Shown: positions 17,235 to 26,146, numbered from the stretch's first letter. The stretch is DNA of 53,114 bases from Candidatus Collinsella stercoripullorum (GCA_019117005.1 DXAO01000026.1:1-53114), one strand, 5' to 3'. Translations and numbers: made by a program. The notes: generated by a model not told the origin, from the letters alone.

Positions 17235-17615
17235 GTTCACCAGCCGCCCGACTCCCCAAAGCGTGTTGTCCGGGCGCTCCTCATGCGCGACCGCGCGCCT
17301 CACGGAAAACCGACACGCCGAAGCGCCATGCGTTCGCCAGGAGCGGGCCTCACACGACCCTCCCTCGAACGGGCACAGCGCCACGACGGCATGCGTTCGC
17401 AGGCGCCCACGGCGCCGCGATTCGCAGCCACCAGTCGACACAGCCCCCCCTTGCGGAAGCCGTCCACCGGCATATCGGTCTCCCATGGTCCAACCAACGC
17501 GCTCTCAGCGACGATTGCCCGTCCATGCGGATATGTCCGCCGCACCCCGCCTCTCGACGCGGCTTGGTGCGACGCGTTCCGTCACGCTATGGAAACGTAT
17601 CGGGAACGCTCCCCA
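17235..17615 (-). other. Probable LoaP-operon leader, no gene seen
   Basis: About 380 bp between loaP and the tandem AT-rich repeat. Open frames on both strands look like composition artefacts. If transcription starts near 17610, this would be the untranslated leader in which a LoaP-responsive hairpin is expected. I could not identify a clear dual-hairpin by eye. Confidence 0.35.
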
Positions 17616-17639
17616 ACTATATCATTCACTATATCATTC
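17616..17639 (-). promoter_or_regulatory. Perfect 12-bp tandem repeat at the likely capsule promoter
   Basis: ACTATATCATTC is present twice head to tail. On the minus strand it reads GAATGATATAGT twice, giving two TATAGT -10-like boxes 12 bp apart. A good -35 is not visible for either. The same TATATCATTCAC 12-mer occurs upstream of fic (33668-33679). Confidence 0.45.
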
Positions 17640-18217
17640 GTGTTGCACAAACGTGGGTCGCCCGTAAGAAGCGACGGCGCCCATGTAACGACCGCGCCCG
17701 CGCTCATCAGGGCATTTGCCGCTACCTCCGGTTTTGCCGGCAGACACTTTGAGACACCCCCCCCCGCCACGAAAGCCACACGTTTGTGGGCTCCCCCTCC
17801 ATGCTCCCTGCACGGATTCTTTACGTTCTCATTGCATTGCCTCGGGCTCTGCGTGCATGCGGCGCGCCGATACGACAGATCGAACGAGCGCGTGGCATCG
17901 ATGTTCGGGTTTTGACCGGACTCTGCATGTATACGCACGGACTCCCGGTCAGCAGCTGCATGACCGATGACGGGCGGAAGCGGATATGATCCGCGCCATC
18001 CCTCACCGCCCCTTCGTAGACCGGGTGGCTTCAGGAAACCCCCACTGCCAGCGCCCAATGAGCCGTTGCTTCCGTCCCCGATCCCCATAACCCGCCTGCC
18101 CCGTCCCGCCATCAACGACCCGCCGCTTCCACTCGTTTCGACCAGTCTCCCAAGTCCCTCCTCGAAGCGACCTCTTTGTAATTTTATAAGTACATAAATC
18201 TCGGAAAGGTGATACCA
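17640..18217. other. Intergenic region, no gene seen
   Basis: Nearly 580 bp between the capsule promoter and mqsR. It includes a run of ten C (from about 17755), a small GCGGAT/ATCCGC palindrome near 17980-17995 and, at its right end, the AT-rich stretch TTTGTAATTTTATAAGTAC, a likely mqsR promoter. A long open frame on the minus strand has no protein-like character. Confidence 0.4.
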
Positions 18218-18580
18218 TTGAAACCGGAAGCATCGATTGAGCTGTTCTTGGAACTCGCGCGGAGATACGTGCGTGAGCGCGGCGTCATCATCGTTCCCCG
18301 AGCATCGATCGAGCGGTTCATGCGCGCATCCGACATGACGCCGCTCGATCTTGAGACGCTGATCCTCACGCTGCGTCCCCGCGATTGCTTCGACGGACCG
18401 GAGCCCGATCGCGACCCCTCGCGCGCCGAGCTCTGGACCGTCGCGGAGTTCCGAGCATTCTGGGAGGAACGCGCGCTGTATCTCAAGATCTCAGTCAGCA
18501 CCCGCACCCGCCGCTGTAAATGCCTCTCCATCAAACCGTATGAGACCAAGAGGAGCACCGATGGATTCGAACTGCTATGA
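18218..18580 (+). CDS. MqsR-like toxin of a type II TA pair
   Basis: About 120 residues. The C-terminal half follows the MqsR/RelE-fold pattern: MTPLDLETLILTLRPRDCFD, an acidic loop, ELWTVAEFRAFWEERALYLK, then ISVSTRTRRCKCLSIKPYE. In E. coli MqsR the YLKI strand and a C-terminal Lys form the mRNA-cleaving site, and matching residues exist here. The start is placed at TTG 18218 because AAAGGTGA lies just upstream; a GTG at 18209 is an alternative. It overlaps the MqsA-like gene by 20 bp. Toxin-first order is also that of mqsRA. Confidence 0.65.
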   Translation: MKPEASIELFLELARRYVRERGVIIVPRASIERFMRASDMTPLDLETLILTLRPRDCFDGPEPDRDPSRAELWTVAEFRAFWEERALYLKISVSTRTRRCKCLSIKPYETKRSTDGFELL

Positions 18581-19088
18581 CACCTACTGCCCTCGATGCG
18601 ACGCACCCGTGTGCGCCCAACTGGAAGAGCGACGCGAGAGCCTCCCGATCAACGGCGAAGAGGTCTTTTTCCAGGCAACGGTCGCCGTCTGCCCGAGATG
18701 CGGGGACGCCATCGGCGACTCGCGCATCGATCAGCGGAACTTCGAGCGCGCGGACGAGGCCTACCGGCATCTCCACGGCATCCCCACGCGGCAGCAGATC
18801 AAGTCCATCCGCGCGCGTTACGGCATGTCGTTACGCGAGTTCAGTCGCTACCTGGGCTTCGGCGAGCAGACGTACGCCTCCTACGAGCGAAGCGCCATCC
18901 CCGACACGCTGCACAGCCGCATGATCCGGCTCGCGTCCACCCCCGAGGGCGCGCGTTGCCTGATCCCCCTCGCGGAGGGCTCGATCAGCAGGAAATCGCT
19001 GCGGCTCGCGCAGGCGTTCGCCCATGAGGGGGATCCGGCCTCCCCCGCGGACTCCGAGACGCCGGATCCCAGGACGCAGCGGAGCTGA
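18561..19088 (+). CDS. MqsA-like antitoxin, zinc ribbon plus HTH
   Basis: 175 residues. CPRC at 10-13 and CPRC at 44-47 form a YgiT-type zinc site, followed by an Xre-like HTH at about 78-110 (PTRQQIKSIRARYGMSLREF, then FGEQTYASYE). MqsA neutralises MqsR and represses the operon. The C-terminal tail beyond residue 130 is longer than in E. coli MqsA. ATG 18561 has GAGG seven bases upstream, better than the ATG at 18540. The stop lies four bases from the stop of the convergent EamA gene. Confidence 0.78.
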   Translation: MDSNCYDTYCPRCDAPVCAQLEERRESLPINGEEVFFQATVAVCPRCGDAIGDSRIDQRNFERADEAYRHLHGIPTRQQIKSIRARYGMSLREFSRYLGFGEQTYASYERSAIPDTLHSRMIRLASTPEGARCLIPLAEGSISRKSLRLAQAFAHEGDPASPADSETPDPRTQRS

Positions 19089-19092
19089 GCGG

Positions 19093-20073
19093 CTACACCG
19101 TCAGGAACATCATCCCGATGATGAGCGCGAAGCCCGCCAGGTCCGTCCCGGCGAACGCCGTGCCCAGCATGATGGCGCTCGTCACCGTCGCGGACACGGG
19201 CTCCACCGTGCCGATGAGGCCCGCGCGCATGCTGCCGATGTCCTTCACGCCCTGCATGTAGAGCAGGTACGCCAGGAAGGAGCCGACGAGCACGAACACC
19301 GCGAGCGTCTCCCAACCCGCCGCGTCGAGCGCCGGCATGTTGTTCCACGGCTGGACGAACACCGAGGTCACGATACCCGAGAGGAACATCGCCGAACCGG
19401 TCACGATGGTGGACCCGTACACCGGCAGGATCTTCACGGGCAGGATGGTGATCAGCGCCGCCCCGAGCGCGGTGAGCAAGCCCATGGCCAGGCCCAGCGG
19501 CGGGATGGACAGCCGCGTGAGGTCGCCGCCCGTGGAAATGAGCACCGTGCCCGCGAACGCCATAATGAGCCCGGCGATCTCGCGCTTGCGCGGCCGGCGA
19601 TGCGCGCTCACGCAGGTATAGGCCATGATGAAGATCAGCTGCAGGCACTGCAGCACCGTCGCCGTGCCCGCGTTGGTGAGGCGCACGGCGTTGAGGTAGA
19701 AGAACTGGTTGGCGAGCAGGCCGAAGAACGTGAAGACGAGCTGCGTGCGGCGGTGCTCCCGGGTGGTCCACAGCTTCACGAAGCGCTTGCGGTCGAACAG
19801 CAGGATCAGCACCATGAACAGCGCGCCCGCGATGAGCTGGCGCACGCTCATGAGCCACATCGTGTCCACGTGGTAGACGTCGAACAGGGCGCTCGCCGCG
19901 GTGCCGGAGAACCCCCAGAACGCACCGCCCAGCAGGGCCGCCCCCGCGCCGATGAGGAGCTTGCGGGACGCCGCGCTGTTCAGGCGCTCGCGCCACGCGC
20001 GTCGCGCCGCACGGCTCGCCGCGTCCTTGCCCGCAGGCACCTTCTCCCGTACGCTCTCGACGACCTCCGCCAT
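19093..20073 (-). CDS. EamA/DMT-family transporter
   Basis: 326 residues with ten predicted membrane segments in two EamA repeats: GAALLGGAFWGFSGTAASAL and the second repeat LGLAMGLLTALGAALITILP. It ends RAGLIGTVEPVSATVTSAI, the signature of the last segments. The family exports or imports small metabolites; substrate unknown. The start is put at MAEVVESV, with GAAAGGTG upstream. The longer frame to 20151 is basic low-complexity sequence. Confidence 0.85.
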   Translation of the reverse strand: MAEVVESVREKVPAGKDAASRAARRAWRERLNSAASRKLLIGAGAALLGGAFWGFSGTAASALFDVYHVDTMWLMSVRQLIAGALFMVLILLFDRKRFVKLWTTREHRRTQLVFTFFGLLANQFFYLNAVRLTNAGTATVLQCLQLIFIMAYTCVSAHRRPRKREIAGLIMAFAGTVLISTGGDLTRLSIPPLGLAMGLLTALGAALITILPVKILPVYGSTIVTGSAMFLSGIVTSVFVQPWNNMPALDAAGWETLAVFVLVGSFLAYLLYMQGVKDIGSMRAGLIGTVEPVSATVTSAIMLGTAFAGTDLAGFALIIGMMFLTV

Positions 20074-20526
20074 GCCCGCACCTTTCGCACATCCCGGTTC
20101 CCGCACGTCGCGCACGCGGGGTCCGACCCGCGCGCGCCGCGCCTTCCGCAACCTACCTTAACGCATGATTCCGCAGGTTGAGGCCCTCGTTATGCAGAAA
20201 CGGCGCATAAGGTCCCGCCCGCTTTCCCCAGCCGGAGCGCGCCCTCGGCAAACGCCGCCCGGACCGCCGCGGGCCCGTCGCCGCGCCCGCGCTCCTCCGC
20301 ATTTTCATCACCAACGGCCGCCGCGGACGGCGCGGGATGCGGACGCGGTCGACACGTCGGCGGAGACCCGCACGGACGTGCCCGCCGCCGGCGCGGGATG
20401 CGGGCCCCGGGCGAGCCGCCCCGCGCCGCCTCCCCCACCCGTCCGCCTTCCGGCCTCGTCCGGAACCGTTAGGGTATAAGCTGGTGCAAGTGAACCTCAT
20501 GTACGGAACCTGAAAGGAACCCGACC
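20074..20526. other. Divergent intergenic region with M16 promoter
   Basis: GC-rich region with no supported gene. TATAAG at 20475-20480 on the plus strand is a possible -10 for the peptidase gene. AAAGGAAC before ATG 20527 is the ribosome site. Confidence 0.4.
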
Positions 20527-23500
20527 ATGTCCGAAGTGACCACGTCCAGCGATTCCGAGCCGACGGCCCGCGAGCGCGCGGCAGCCCGCCTCGCCCGCGG
20601 AACCGAGCTCCACGGCTTCACCGTCGAGCGCATCGAAGAAATCGGGGAGCTCGACGCCGACGCCTACGTGATGCGCCACGCCTCCTCGGGGGCGCGCCTC
20701 GTGCACCTCGCCTGCGAGGACGAGAACAAGGCGTTCGCCATCGCCTTCAAGACGCCCCCCGTCGACGACACCGGCGTCTTCCACATCCTCGAGCACTCGG
20801 TGCTCAACGGCTCGGCCAAGTTCCCGGTCAAGGAGCCGTTCGTGGACCTCATCAAGGGGTCCATGCAGACCTTCCTGAACGCCATGACCTATCCGGACAA
20901 GACGGTCTACCCCGTGGCCTCGACCAACGAGCAGGACCTGCTGAACCTCATGGACGTGTACATGGACGCGGTCCTGAACCCGGCCATCTACACCAAACGC
21001 GCCATCTTCGAGCAGGAGGGCTGGCACTTCGAGCTCGACGAGGGGGCGGCCGCCGCGGGGCAGGCCGTGACCGCGCAGGCGGATGAGGGCGCCGCTGACG
21101 CCGACGGGGCGGCCGCCGCGGGGCAAGCCCCCGACGGGACCGAGGCCGATGGAGCCGCGACCGCGGACGGCGCCGCCTCCCCCGGCCTGCGCTACAACGG
21201 CGTCGTCTTCAACGAGATGAAGGGCGCCCTGTCCGACCCGCTCGACGTCCTCGACAACGCCATCGGCCGCGCGCTGTTCCCCGACACCGCCTACGCCTGC
21301 GAGTCCGGCGGCAACCCGCGCGCCATCCCCGAGCTCACCTACGAGGGCTTCCTCGACACCCACGCGCGCCATTACAACCTCGCCAACAGCTACATCGTCC
21401 TGTACGGCGACCTCGATCCCGACCGCGTGCTCGGCTTCTTGAACGACCGCTACCTCTCCTCTGCCGCACGCGACGCTGCCGACGAGGCTAAGCGCGCCGC
21501 CGGCACGCTCGTGGCGCATCCGGGCGAGCCCAACCCGCTGCTCCCCCAGCAGCCGACCGCGTGCGACCTCGCCCGCGTCGAGATGCCCACCACGCCCGAG
21601 AACGCGCAGGTGGGCATGGCGTACGTGATCGGGCAGGCGCTCGACCGCAAGCGCGTCATCGCCGCGGACGTGCTGTTCGAGGCCCTGCTCGGGTCGAACG
21701 AGGCGCCCGTCAAGAAGGCCATCCTCGCCGCCGGCCTGGGAGGCAACGTCCTGAGCTACACCGAGGCCTCCTGCCTGCAGCCCTACGAGCTCATCATCCT
21801 GCAGAGCGCCAAGCCCGACGCCGCCCGCGCCTTCCGCGAGGTCATCGAGGGCGAGTGCCGCCGTCTGGCGGACGAGGGCATCCCGCGCGACCGCCTGGAG
21901 GCCGTCCTGTCGAGCAACGAGTACGACCTGCGCCAGCGCGACTACGGCATGGCCGACGGCGTCGCCATCGCCTGCGACATGCTCTCCACCTGGCTCTACG
22001 ACGACGGCGCCGCGACCCTCGCGCTCAAGTACGGGCCGGTCTACGCCGAGCTGCGCCGGGAGCTCGAGGGCGATTACTTCGAGAACCTGCTGCGCGAGCT
22101 CGTGCTCGAGTCCGACCACCGCGCGCTCGTCGAGCTCGTCCCGCGCGAGGCGCGCGAGGACGACGACCCGAGCATCGTGCGCCTGCCCCCCTCCGAGCGG
22201 CCCGACCCCGAGGCCGTCGCCGCCGACGTGGCGGCCCTGCGCGCCGTGCAGGAGGCCGAGGACACGCCCGAGGCCCGCGCCACCCTGCCGCGCCTGCACG
22301 TGTCCGACATCGGCCCGGCGCGCCCCGAGCCCGCCCTCACCCTGGACACCCGCACCCCGCTGCCCTGCCTGAGGCACGGCATCCCCACCCATCGGCTCGC
22401 CTATCTGCTGGCGTACTTCGACCTCAGCCATATCGCCTACACCGAGCTGCCCTACGTGTCGGTGCTCGCCCGCCTCATGAAGCAGCTGGGCACCGCGCGC
22501 CGCAGCGCCTCGGAGCTCGACAGCTACGTGGGCTCCAACCTCGGCTTCCTCGCCTTCGCGCCCGAGGTCATGGCGCAGCCCAACTGGAAGCTCGCAAAAC
22601 CGGTCCTGACCGTGGCCGCCGGCGCCCTGTCCGAGAAGCTCGACGCGCTCGCGACCATCCCCGCCGAGGTGTGGGGCGAGACGGTCTTCACGGACACCGA
22701 CCGCATCCGCGACGTCCTCACCCAGATGCGCATCGGCATGGAGCAGGGCTTCATCACCGCGGGGCATCAGGCGGCGCTGAACCGCTCCTGGTCCTACGTC
22801 TCGCCGGCCGGCATGGTCTCCGAGAAGCTCTCGGGCGTGGACTTCTACCGGTTCCTGCGCGACCTGCTCGACCACTTCGACGAGCGCGCCGAGGAGCTGT
22901 GCGGCAAGCTGCGCGAGCTGCAGGGGCGCATCTTCACCTCGACCGACACGGTGATGAGCTTCACCGGCTCCGATGAGGACTACGACCGCTTCTGGGCCGC
23001 CGCCGGCACGATGGGCCTCGCTCCGCGCACCGCCGCCGCCAAGGAGCTCTACGTCCCCATGCCCGAGCCGCGCCACGAGGCCTTCATCATCCCGAGCGAC
23101 ATCTGCTACGTCGCCCGCACGACCGACCCGCGCGTGCTGGGGCTCGAGACGGACGGCACCTGGGGCGTGGCGGCCTCCGCGCTGTCCTACGACTACCTGT
23201 GGAACGAGATCCGCGTGAAGGGCGGCGCCTACGGCTGCGGGTTCCGCGCGGTGCCCGACCGGCAGCTGCTGTTCTACACCTACCGCGACCCCGCGATCGA
23301 CCCCTCGATCGAGCGGATCGCCGGTGCGGGCGCCTGGCTGTCGGGCTTCGACCCCGACCCGCAGGCGTTCGAGGGCTTCATCGTGTCGAGCGTGGCCGGC
23401 CACGACGCGCCGCTCAAGCCCTACGCGCTCACGCGCCGGCAGAACCTCGAGTTCTTCACCGGGCGGCCGGTCGGCTGGCGCGCGCGCATGCGCGAGGACA

Positions 23501-23646
23501 TCCTCGCCGCCACGCCGGAGAAGGTGCGCGCCCTGGGCGACGACGTCGCGCGCGCGGCCGAGGAGGCGCCGCTGTGCGTGTTCGGCGGCCGCGAGGTCAT
23601 CGAGCGCAGCGAGGCGGGGCTCGTCCCGGTCGACCTGCTGGGATAG
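20527..23646 (+). CDS. M16C family zinc metallopeptidase, PreP/CYM1-like
   Basis: 1039 residues, the usual length for presequence-protease-type M16C peptidases with two pairs of M16 domains. The inverted zinc motif HILEH (His86, Glu89, His90) is intact, and the later Glu region GVVFNEMKGALSD follows. The C-terminal half carries FDLSHIAYTELPYVSVL, the second domain pair, and YLWNEIRVKGGAYGCGF, the conserved Arg/Tyr loop. It has no signal peptide, so it degrades peptides in the cytoplasm. Residues about 172-217 form an Ala/Gly/Asp-rich insert coded by repetitive GC DNA (about 21040-21185). Confidence 0.88.
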   Translation: MSEVTTSSDSEPTARERAAARLARGTELHGFTVERIEEIGELDADAYVMRHASSGARLVHLACEDENKAFAIAFKTPPVDDTGVFHILEHSVLNGSAKFPVKEPFVDLIKGSMQTFLNAMTYPDKTVYPVASTNEQDLLNLMDVYMDAVLNPAIYTKRAIFEQEGWHFELDEGAAAAGQAVTAQADEGAADADGAAAAGQAPDGTEADGAATADGAASPGLRYNGVVFNEMKGALSDPLDVLDNAIGRALFPDTAYACESGGNPRAIPELTYEGFLDTHARHYNLANSYIVLYGDLDPDRVLGFLNDRYLSSAARDAADEAKRAAGTLVAHPGEPNPLLPQQPTACDLARVEMPTTPENAQVGMAYVIGQALDRKRVIAADVLFEALLGSNEAPVKKAILAAGLGGNVLSYTEASCLQPYELIILQSAKPDAARAFREVIEGECRRLADEGIPRDRLEAVLSSNEYDLRQRDYGMADGVAIACDMLSTWLYDDGAATLALKYGPVYAELRRELEGDYFENLLRELVLESDHRALVELVPREAREDDDPSIVRLPPSERPDPEAVAADVAALRAVQEAEDTPEARATLPRLHVSDIGPARPEPALTLDTRTPLPCLRHGIPTHRLAYLLAYFDLSHIAYTELPYVSVLARLMKQLGTARRSASELDSYVGSNLGFLAFAPEVMAQPNWKLAKPVLTVAAGALSEKLDALATIPAEVWGETVFTDTDRIRDVLTQMRIGMEQGFITAGHQAALNRSWSYVSPAGMVSEKLSGVDFYRFLRDLLDHFDERAEELCGKLRELQGRIFTSTDTVMSFTGSDEDYDRFWAAAGTMGLAPRTAAAKELYVPMPEPRHEAFIIPSDICYVARTTDPRVLGLETDGTWGVAASALSYDYLWNEIRVKGGAYGCGFRAVPDRQLLFYTYRDPAIDPSIERIAGAGAWLSGFDPDPQAFEGFIVSSVAGHDAPLKPYALTRRQNLEFFTGRPVGWRARMREDILAATPEKVRALGDDVARAAEEAPLCVFGGREVIERSEAGLVPVDLLG

Positions 23647-23655
23647 GCGGACGAG

Positions 23656-23685
23656 GGCCCCGCGGCGCTGCGGCGCCGCGGGGCC
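23656..23685 (+). terminator. Perfect 13-bp GC hairpin after the M16 gene
   Basis: Arms 23656-23668 and 23673-23685 pair perfectly around TGCG, ten bases after the stop codon. There is no T-run on either side, so it could be a 3' stability hairpin rather than a classical terminator. Confidence 0.55.
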
Positions 23686-23837
23686 GGTGCGGTGCGGCGG
23701 GCGGGGCGCCGGGCGGCTGTGCGGTCACCGACACCGACCGGAGCAGCGCCCGCCGGCATGATCACGCAGGCGGGACGCCGCCCCGGGGCGCATCGGAGCC
23801 GCAGCCGGCGCGGGCGCGCCGAGGAACAGGAGGGGCC

Positions 23838-25064
23838 ATGGAGGCGCAGCGCGTCACCCACACCATCGAGCCGGTCTTCGACGCGCGCTCGCGCGTGCTC
23901 GTCCTGGGCACGATGCCCTCGCCCGCCTCGCGCGCCGCGGGCTTCTACTACGGGCATCCGCAGAACCGCTTCTGGCGCGTGATGGAGCGGCTGTTCGGAC
24001 TGCCCGACCGCGCGCTCTCCGAGAACGGGCCGCGCACCGCCTTCCTGCTCGAGCACGGGATCGCGCTCTGGGACGTGCTCGCCTCCTGCTCCATCGCGGG
24101 GGCCTCGGACGCGAGCATCGCCGACCCCGTCCCCAACGACCTCGCGCGCATCCTCGATGCCGCCCCGATCGGGCGCGTCTTCACCACGGGCGGCACGGCC
24201 GCGCGGCTGTGCCGCCGATTCGACGGGGAGCTGCTGGCGCAACGGGGGATCGAGCTGTGCGCCCTGCCGTCGACGAGCCCCGCGAACGCCCGCATGCGCC
24301 TCGACGACCTGGTGGAAGCGTATCAGCCGGTCGCCGAAGCCGTGCGGGGCGCGCACGCCGCACGGCCGGATGCCGCGATGGGCGGGCGCACGGGGAGCGG
24401 GGCGTCCGGGGCCGCCGGGAAGGCCGCCGCGGACGGGCTCACGGGAGACGGGGTGTCCGAAGCCGCGGGCAAAGCGGCGAAATCCGAGCTCAGGCGCATC
24501 GTGCTCGCGCGCCGGGAGGCCATCCCCGCCCGTGAGCGGGCCGAGCGCTCCCGCGAGCTGTGCCACAGGCTGGAGCGGGAACTCGACGCCCTGCCCGTTC
24601 GCCCGACGATATCCGTGTACGCCGCCATGGGTCCCGAGGTCGACCTCGCGGCGTTCGTCGACGCCGCGTACCGCCGCGGCGCACGCGTGGCGTTCCCCTG
24701 CATGGAGCGGTGCCCGGACACAGCGGGCGGGCGGCGCCAGCGCATGGTGATGCGCCTCGTCGCGGAGGCCGACCTCCGGACGGGCACCGTCGCGTTCGTC
24801 GAACGCCCGGTCGCCTCGTCGTCATCGGACCCGGAGCGCTTCCCGCTTGTCGCACCCGGTGAGATCGACCTCGCCCTCATCCCGCTCGTCGCGTTCGACG
24901 CCGCAGGGCGGCGCCTCGGGTACGGCGGCGGGAACTACGACCGCTACCTGCCGCTCCTCCGACCGGATTGCCGCATCGCGGGCGTCGCCTTCGCCGAGCA
25001 GCGGGTCGGCTCCGTACCCGTCGAGGCGCATGACCGCACGCTGCCGCGCATCGTCGTCTGCTAA
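23838..25064 (+). CDS. Fusion: DNA-deoxyinosine glycosylase + 5-formyl-THF cyclo-ligase
   Basis: 408 residues in two domains. The first 160 or so read as a uracil-DNA-glycosylase-superfamily deoxyinosine/mismatch glycosylase: VLVLGTMPSPASR, GHPQNRFWRVME, LWDVLASCSIAGASD, and LPSTSPANA near its end. A linker of about 45 residues rich in Gly/Ala/Asp follows. The rest is 5-formyltetrahydrofolate cyclo-ligase (FTCL/MTHFS): ELRRIVLARREAIP, VYAAMGPEVDLAAF and the LIPLVAFDAAGRRLGYGGGN signature with YDRYL. The glycosylase repairs deaminated bases; FTCL turns 5-formyl-THF into methenyl-THF. The start ATG has AGGAGG upstream. No stop or frameshift separates the halves. Confidence 0.82.
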   Translation: MEAQRVTHTIEPVFDARSRVLVLGTMPSPASRAAGFYYGHPQNRFWRVMERLFGLPDRALSENGPRTAFLLEHGIALWDVLASCSIAGASDASIADPVPNDLARILDAAPIGRVFTTGGTAARLCRRFDGELLAQRGIELCALPSTSPANARMRLDDLVEAYQPVAEAVRGAHAARPDAAMGGRTGSGASGAAGKAAADGLTGDGVSEAAGKAAKSELRRIVLARREAIPARERAERSRELCHRLERELDALPVRPTISVYAAMGPEVDLAAFVDAAYRRGARVAFPCMERCPDTAGGRRQRMVMRLVAEADLRTGTVAFVERPVASSSSDPERFPLVAPGEIDLALIPLVAFDAAGRRLGYGGGNYDRYLPLLRPDCRIAGVAFAEQRVGSVPVEAHDRTLPRIVVC

Positions 25065-25066
25065 CG

Positions 25067-25145
25067 GCGGGAAAATAGGGACAGGCACTTTTTTCCCGTG
25101 ACGGGATGCGCAGCGGGAAAATGGTGCCTGTCCCTATTTTCCCGC
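25067..25145. repeat. Intergenic palindrome of the GGGACAGGCACC repeat family
   Basis: Perfect 22-bp arms at 25067-25088 and 25124-25145, containing AAATAGGGACAGGCAC, enclose a middle part with its own TTTTTTCCCG and CGGGAAAA. It fills exactly the gap between the convergent fusion gene and metA and could act as a two-way terminator. A related but diverged copy lies at 37501-37535. Similar sequences are widespread REP-like elements. Confidence 0.8.
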
Positions 25146-26074
25146 TATGATTCGCCGCCGCCGGCCCGGCGGATGTCGTAGGGCGTGGTCTGGTAGACGT
25201 AGTAGTTCAGCCAGTTGGTGTAGATGAGCTGCGCCTGCGCGCGCCAGGTGTTGAGCGGCTCGCGCGCGGGGTCGTCGTCCGGGAAGTAGTTCCTCGGCAC
25301 CTCGGGGTCGAGGCCCCGCTTGACGTCGCGCTCGTACTCCTGGCGCAGGGTGTCCGTGTCGTACTCGGGATGCCCGAACACGAAGAACCGACGGCTGTCC
25401 GTCGACTTCACGATGTAGAGGCCCACCTCGTCGGAGACCGCGATGACCTCCAGCTCGGGCACCGCCTCCACGTCCGCGCGGCGCACCTCGGTGTTGCGCG
25501 AGTGCACGGCGAAAAACCGGTCGTCCAGGCCGCGGACGAGCGGGCTGGACGGCTTGACGAGCCGGTGCTCGAACACGCCGGACGCCTTGGCGGGCAGGTC
25601 GTGCTTCCCGATGCCGTAATGGTAGTAGAGCCCCGCCTGCGCCCCCCAGCAGATATGCAGCGTGGAATGGACGTTCGAGGTCGACCACGCCATGATGTCG
25701 CAGAGCTCGTCCCAATAATCGACCTGCTCGAACGGCATCTGCTCGACCGGCGCGCCCGTGATGATGAGGCCGTCGTAGTGGCGGTCGCGAACCTCGTCGA
25801 AGGTGCGGTAGAACGTCTCCAGATGGCTCGCCGCGACATGGGTGGCCTCGTGGCTCTTGGTGCGCATGAGCTCGACCTCGATCTGCAGCGGGGTGTTGGA
25901 GAGCTTGCGCATGATCTGGGTCTCGGTGGCGATCTTGGTGGGCATGAGGTTCAAGATGAGCACATGGAGCGGTCGGATGTCCTGGTGCAGCGCCCGATAC
26001 TCGGTCATGACGAAGATGTTCTCGCCCTCGAGGGTCTCGGTGGCGGGCAGGGCGTCGGGGATGCGGATGGGCAT
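25145..26074 (-). CDS. metA: Homoserine O-acyltransferase (MetA)
   Basis: 309 residues, full length. The class-I amidotransferase-like core shows [18 protein letters not shown], the catalytic [15 protein letters not shown] with Cys142, and HPEYDTDTL near the C-terminus. Position 111 in GAPVEQM is Glu. Published work on MetA enzymes links Glu111 to acetyl-CoA use and Gly111 (E. coli) to succinyl-CoA, so this MetA probably makes O-acetylhomoserine despite the usual name. The promoter lies in the divergent spacer to the dehydrogenase gene. Confidence 0.9.
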   Translation of the reverse strand: MPIRIPDALPATETLEGENIFVMTEYRALHQDIRPLHVLILNLMPTKIATETQIMRKLSNTPLQIEVELMRTKSHEATHVAASHLETFYRTFDEVRDRHYDGLIITGAPVEQMPFEQVDYWDELCDIMAWSTSNVHSTLHICWGAQAGLYYHYGIGKHDLPAKASGVFEHRLVKPSSPLVRGLDDRFFAVHSRNTEVRRADVEAVPELEVIAVSDEVGLYIVKSTDSRRFFVFGHPEYDTDTLRQEYERDVKRGLDPEVPRNYFPDDDPAREPLNTWRAQAQLIYTNWLNYYVYQTTPYDIRRAGGGES

Positions 26075-26128
26075 GCGGGGCTCCTTCGTGCGCGCCCGAT
26101 GGGGCGAATATGGCCGATGCGTCCGTCC

Positions 26129-26146
26129 ATTGTAACGCGCTACAAT
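26129..26146. promoter_or_regulatory. Divergent back-to-back -10 boxes for metA and the dehydrogenase
   Basis: ATTGTAACGCGCTACAAT is a near-perfect palindrome. TACAAT on the plus strand (26141-26146) would serve the dehydrogenase gene, and TACAAT on the minus strand (26129-26134) would serve metA. It may also be an operator. The -35 sites are weak. Confidence 0.45.

Noticed and set aside
17582..18115. 177-residue minus-strand frame between loaP and mqsR
   Set aside because: It runs through a C-run and the probable capsule promoter, has no ribosome site and no protein-like pattern.
20497..23403. 968-residue minus-strand open frame opposite the M16 gene
   Set aside because: Composition is Val/Gly/Arg-rich with no domains; the plus strand carries a complete M16C peptidase.
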